From: Paenibacillus sp. YN15
GTDB lineage: Bacteria; Bacillota; Bacilli; Paenibacillales; NBRC-103111
NCBI RefSeq assembly: GCF_003285005.1
Contig: NZ_QMFA01000005.1
Coordinates: 124,001-188,000 of the forward strand
Direction: 5' to 3'
Length of the DNA stretch: 64,000 bases
Shown: piece by piece, positions 61,471 through 64,000 of the stretch
How positions within the stretch are numbered: position 1 is the first letter of the stretch
Layout of the letters: each line of letters starts with the position of its first letter
Program-made: the position numbers and the translations under genes
The notes under the pieces: generated by a model
Database searches by the model: none
What the model saw: only the letters and a program-made list of their open reading frames with translations
Told to the model about the DNA's origin: nothing

Positions 61471-63357
61471 TTATCCTTCCGGACCGGAGGCTAAATCCTT
61501 TCCGTCCGTTCCGGCGGGGGCGGCTTGGATGGCCTTCACCCGAATATGAATGGTTGTGCCTTGCCCCGGCGTCGTCTCAATGGACAAGCCATACTGCTCG
61601 CCGGCAAAAATACGGAGCCTTTCGTTCACATTATATAAGCCGTAAGAGCTGCCCGAGCCGTCTGCCCGCATGTCCGGACGGGGCAATAGCAGCAGCTTCT
61701 TGGCAGTCTCCTCCTCCATGCCGATTCCGTCGTCAGCCACCGAAAGCAGCAAGGTTTCGTTTTCCAATTTTGCCGTAATACGGATAGTTCCTTTTTTATC
61801 CTTGGCTTTACGGATTCCATGAAGCAGAGCGTTTTCCACCAGCGGCTGCAGGGTAAGCTTGGGAATCAGATAACATTCCAGATCAGGCTGCACTTCGATA
61901 TGGAAGGTAAAGGTAGAGGGGAAACGATTTTGCTGAATTTCCAGATATACCCGAGCCAAATCCAGCTCATCCGCCACGCTGACATTATCCTTGCCCTTGT
62001 TCAGACTAAGCCGGAAATATTGGGCCAGAGCCTCAATCATTTGGCTGGTATCCTCGGCATCATGGGCAATGGCCGACCAATTAATCATATCCAGTGTGTT
62101 ATACAAAAAATGGGGATTGATTTGCGCCTGCAGCGCCTTGAGCTGGGCCTCCCGCTCCAATACCTTGGCCTGATAGGTTTCCTCCATCAGGTTATTGACC
62201 TTGCGGATCAGTTGATCCACACTCCGCTCCAGCAAACGGAAATCCCCTTCCGGAGCATGGCGGTGTTCCTCCAGCCAGCCGACACCCTCCTTGCGCATCA
62301 TTTTCAACACCACCTGAATCCGCTTTGTCAAACCCTGTATGGTAAAAGTCAGCAATACAAAGACCAGAACCAAAAACAGGACGGTAATCGCAATAACCGT
62401 TGCAATACTGGTGAACTGGTTCTGGGCAACCGCCCGATGGGCGATTTCCGCCTGGGACACCTCCGCCAGCAGCTTCCAGCCGTTTGATTTAATCGTCGTA
62501 AACATCACATACACATTTTCCCTGCCTTCCGTTCGTTTTATAATCCCTTCGTCAGTCTGAAGCACCGTCTGTTTGGCATCCTCCTGCAAAAAGCCGTCTG
62601 CATGCACTCTGCCGGTTGCATCATCCGCATCGCTCCATGTATAGATCAGGCTTCCGTCCTTATCCATAATATAAGGGGTGTATACCGTGGAAAAATTGAT
62701 GCCCGACATCACCTCTTTCAATACCTGATCCGGGATGTCCAGCATAAGCACGCCAAGTATCTCCTCGTATTGCTGCGGATTGCGCAGCACCCGCCCTACG
62801 GAAAAAACATCCTTCGCCTCGGTATCGAGGTAATCCTCCCGGTACACGCCCGTCCAGACCATTCCCCCGCCGGCGCCCGCAATTTCCTTATACCAGGGAC
62901 GTTTCTCCAGCATGGACATGGGAAACAGGTTAATCCGGTCCCCGGCATATAAACGGGACTCATCCACAAATATCCGGAACCGCATGATATCCATGTTGGT
63001 CTGGACCGTATCCGCCAGATTGCGCAGACTCATCATTTGCTCCAGCTGTCCGGTAATGGAGCTCTGGGGCAGCAGGCTATTGTACAACTCCTTATTCATA
63101 AATACCGAATTGTTTATGTCCAGAACATGATTCAGCTTGTAGGTCAGATTCATTCCCGCCTGCCGCAGCGTCTGCTGCATAGAGCGGGTGACCTCCCGCT
63201 CCAGAATAACCGAGGACCGTTGGTAGTAAGAAGCCAGCATAATCGTAATCGGCAGAAGGATAAGCACAACATAGGCGATAATCCACTTTTTGGCGGCAAT
63301 AATCCCCTGCCATAAGCCCTTCAGATAGTCCCAATCCCATTTCAGCAGTTTTCCCAC
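61471..63357 (-). CDS. Sensor histidine kinase, YesM/LytS type
   Basis: The 628-residue protein starts at GTG 63357 behind AAGGGGGAGAA. It has a membrane helix (about 25-45), an extracellular dCache-like domain (about 50-295), a second helix (ATVIAITVLFLVLVFVLLTF), HAMP, the His_kinase domain with NPHFLYNTLDMINW (phospho-acceptor His) and an HATPase_c domain (PLVENALLHGI, VADDGIGM, GSSYGLYNVNERL). It senses an extracellular sugar or envelope cue and phosphorylates the adjacent YesN-type regulator. Confidence 0.92.
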   Translation of the reverse strand: MGKLLKWDWDYLKGLWQGIIAAKKWIIAYVVLILLPITIMLASYYQRSSVILEREVTRSMQQTLRQAGMNLTYKLNHVLDINNSVFMNKELYNSLLPQSSITGQLEQMMSLRNLADTVQTNMDIMRFRIFVDESRLYAGDRINLFPMSMLEKRPWYKEIAGAGGGMVWTGVYREDYLDTEAKDVFSVGRVLRNPQQYEEILGVLMLDIPDQVLKEVMSGINFSTVYTPYIMDKDGSLIYTWSDADDATGRVHADGFLQEDAKQTVLQTDEGIIKRTEGRENVYVMFTTIKSNGWKLLAEVSQAEIAHRAVAQNQFTSIATVIAITVLFLVLVFVLLTFTIQGLTKRIQVVLKMMRKEGVGWLEEHRHAPEGDFRLLERSVDQLIRKVNNLMEETYQAKVLEREAQLKALQAQINPHFLYNTLDMINWSAIAHDAEDTSQMIEALAQYFRLSLNKGKDNVSVADELDLARVYLEIQQNRFPSTFTFHIEVQPDLECYLIPKLTLQPLVENALLHGIRKAKDKKGTIRITAKLENETLLLSVADDGIGMEEETAKKLLLLPRPDMRADGSGSSYGLYNVNERLRIFAGEQYGLSIETTPGQGTTIHIRVKAIQAAPAGTDGKDLASGPEG

Positions 63358-63415
63358 TGTTCTCCCCCTTTTGCACCTTAACGTTCCTGAAGCTGAAGCA
63401 CCGGGCCTTCTTTGC

Positions 63416-64000
63416 CTAAAGCTGGTCTCTGTAAGCGCTGGGGGTGTAGCCGGTCATTTTTTTAAACAGCTTGCTGAAATGGCTTGGATCGGCGTAACCC
63501 ACGGCATGGCAGACCTCATAAAACTTGTTGCGGGGGTCCTGCAGAAGCTCCTTGGCCTTGTCGATCCGCACCTTGGTCAAATATTCGAACAGGGTTTTGC
63601 CCGTTTCCTGTTTGTACAGAAGACTGACATAGGTGGGGCTCAAATAAACCCCCTCGGCAATGTCAACCACGGTCAGGTTCTCGGCATAACGCTCCTGAAT
63701 GAGCCGGTGAATCCGTTCAATGACGCTTCCTGTTTTGCCGCCGCGTTTCTCCTTGACGCAGGAGCAGATCTCCTCCAGATAGCCGCTGACATGCTTCTTC
63801 AAGTCCTGTAGCGTTTCCTGCCGCAGCACCAGCTCCCAGGCCTCCGCCTCCTTGGCCTCCCAGTCCGCGGTAAGGGCGTTCAGCTCAAGCAGAACCCGGC
63901 TGGACAGCAGAATCAGCTGTTGGCTTATATTTTTGCCATAACGGAAGCCATTCTTGCGGCTGCGGGCCATGGATTCGAAGATTTCGTCCAGCGCGCTTAG
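63416..64000 (-). CDS. YesN-type response regulator, AraC-family (5' end outside the window)
   Basis: The reading frame is open to the window edge, so about 194 C-terminal residues are seen. They hold an AraC double helix-turn-helix (VVDIAEGVYLSPTYVSLLYKQ, then FYEVCHAVGYADPSHFSKLF) ending GYTPSAYRDQL. The receiver domain must lie beyond base 64000. The protein is the partner of the YesM kinase and the probable activator of the adjoining importer. Confidence 0.88.
   Translation of the reverse strand, partial: LSALDEIFESMARSRKNGFRYGKNISQQLILLSSRVLLELNALTADWEAKEAEAWELVLRQETLQDLKKHVSGYLEEICSCVKEKRGGKTGSVIERIHRLIQERYAENLTVVDIAEGVYLSPTYVSLLYKQETGKTLFEYLTKVRIDKAKELLQDPRNKFYEVCHAVGYADPSHFSKLFKKMTGYTPSAYRDQL

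Noticed and set aside
1-64000. Search for transposase, integrase, phage, tRNA and rRNA genes
   Set aside because: No product or structure of these kinds was recognised anywhere in the window.

Overview
The window reads as chromosomal DNA of an endospore-forming member of the Firmicutes, most probably Paenibacillus or a close relative. The evidence is the moderately high GC, AGGAGG-type ribosome binding sites with frequent GTG and TTG starts, an Sda checkpoint protein, an AbrB-type regulator, an S-layer-homology (SLH) protein, and several LplABC/YtcQP-type sugar importers that lack their own ATPase and sit beside AraC or YesMN regulators. No rRNA, tRNA, CRISPR array, transposase or phage gene was seen.

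Left part (1-16,300, all on the minus strand): a carbohydrate-use locus transcribed right to left. It holds two permeases, a solute-binding lipoprotein, a membrane-bound AraC-type sensor-regulator, a GH94 phosphorylase, an SLH-anchored surface protein, a GH2 beta-glucuronidase and a very large secreted clan GH-A glycosidase cut by the window edge. The likely sequence of events is surface cleavage, ABC uptake, then cytosolic phosphorolysis and beta-glucuronidase action. Two chemoreceptors follow (16.6-21.1 kb).

Middle part (21-51 kb): mixed housekeeping and accessory genes. These are sporulation-linked small genes (Sda, a YjcZ-like protein), an AbrB-HTH regulator, a metallo-beta-lactamase-fold hydrolase, a thioredoxin-like protein and a DedA-NERD fusion. 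Next come a frameshifted AraC regulator beside a Fur-controlled siderophore importer (lipoprotein plus two permeases, no ATPase), and a membrane cupredoxin. Then a PAS histidine kinase, a VOC protein, a diguanylate cyclase, methionine aminopeptidase, a TSUP transporter, NAD(P)HX repair enzyme, a YitT protein and an FmdB-like zinc ribbon. A metallophosphoesterase-ThyX-DHFR operon, a Uma2 nuclease-like protein, a molybdopterin oxidoreductase, a radical SAM/SPASM protein, a heptad-repeat coiled-coil protein, a CPA1 antiporter and a Gfo/Idh/MocA oxidoreductase complete this part.

Right part (51.7-64 kb, minus strand): two further sugar-import modules. One is SBP-permease-permease-AraC. The other is YesN-YesM-permease-permease-SBP, and its yesN gene runs off the window. 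All three importers lack an ATPase and probably share an MsmX-type one encoded elsewhere.

The non-coding part is rich in structure: a dispersed 51-bp palindromic repeat with CCCCCAAAAGT / ACTTTTGGGGG ends, a second family of TAGCGGAA...TTCCGCTA hairpins, a set of about 25-bp repeats in front of the GH94 gene, a telomere-like G-rich run, and many clear intrinsic terminators. Coordinates and lengths come from reading the sequence by eye. Product names rest on motif recognition, not on database searches.
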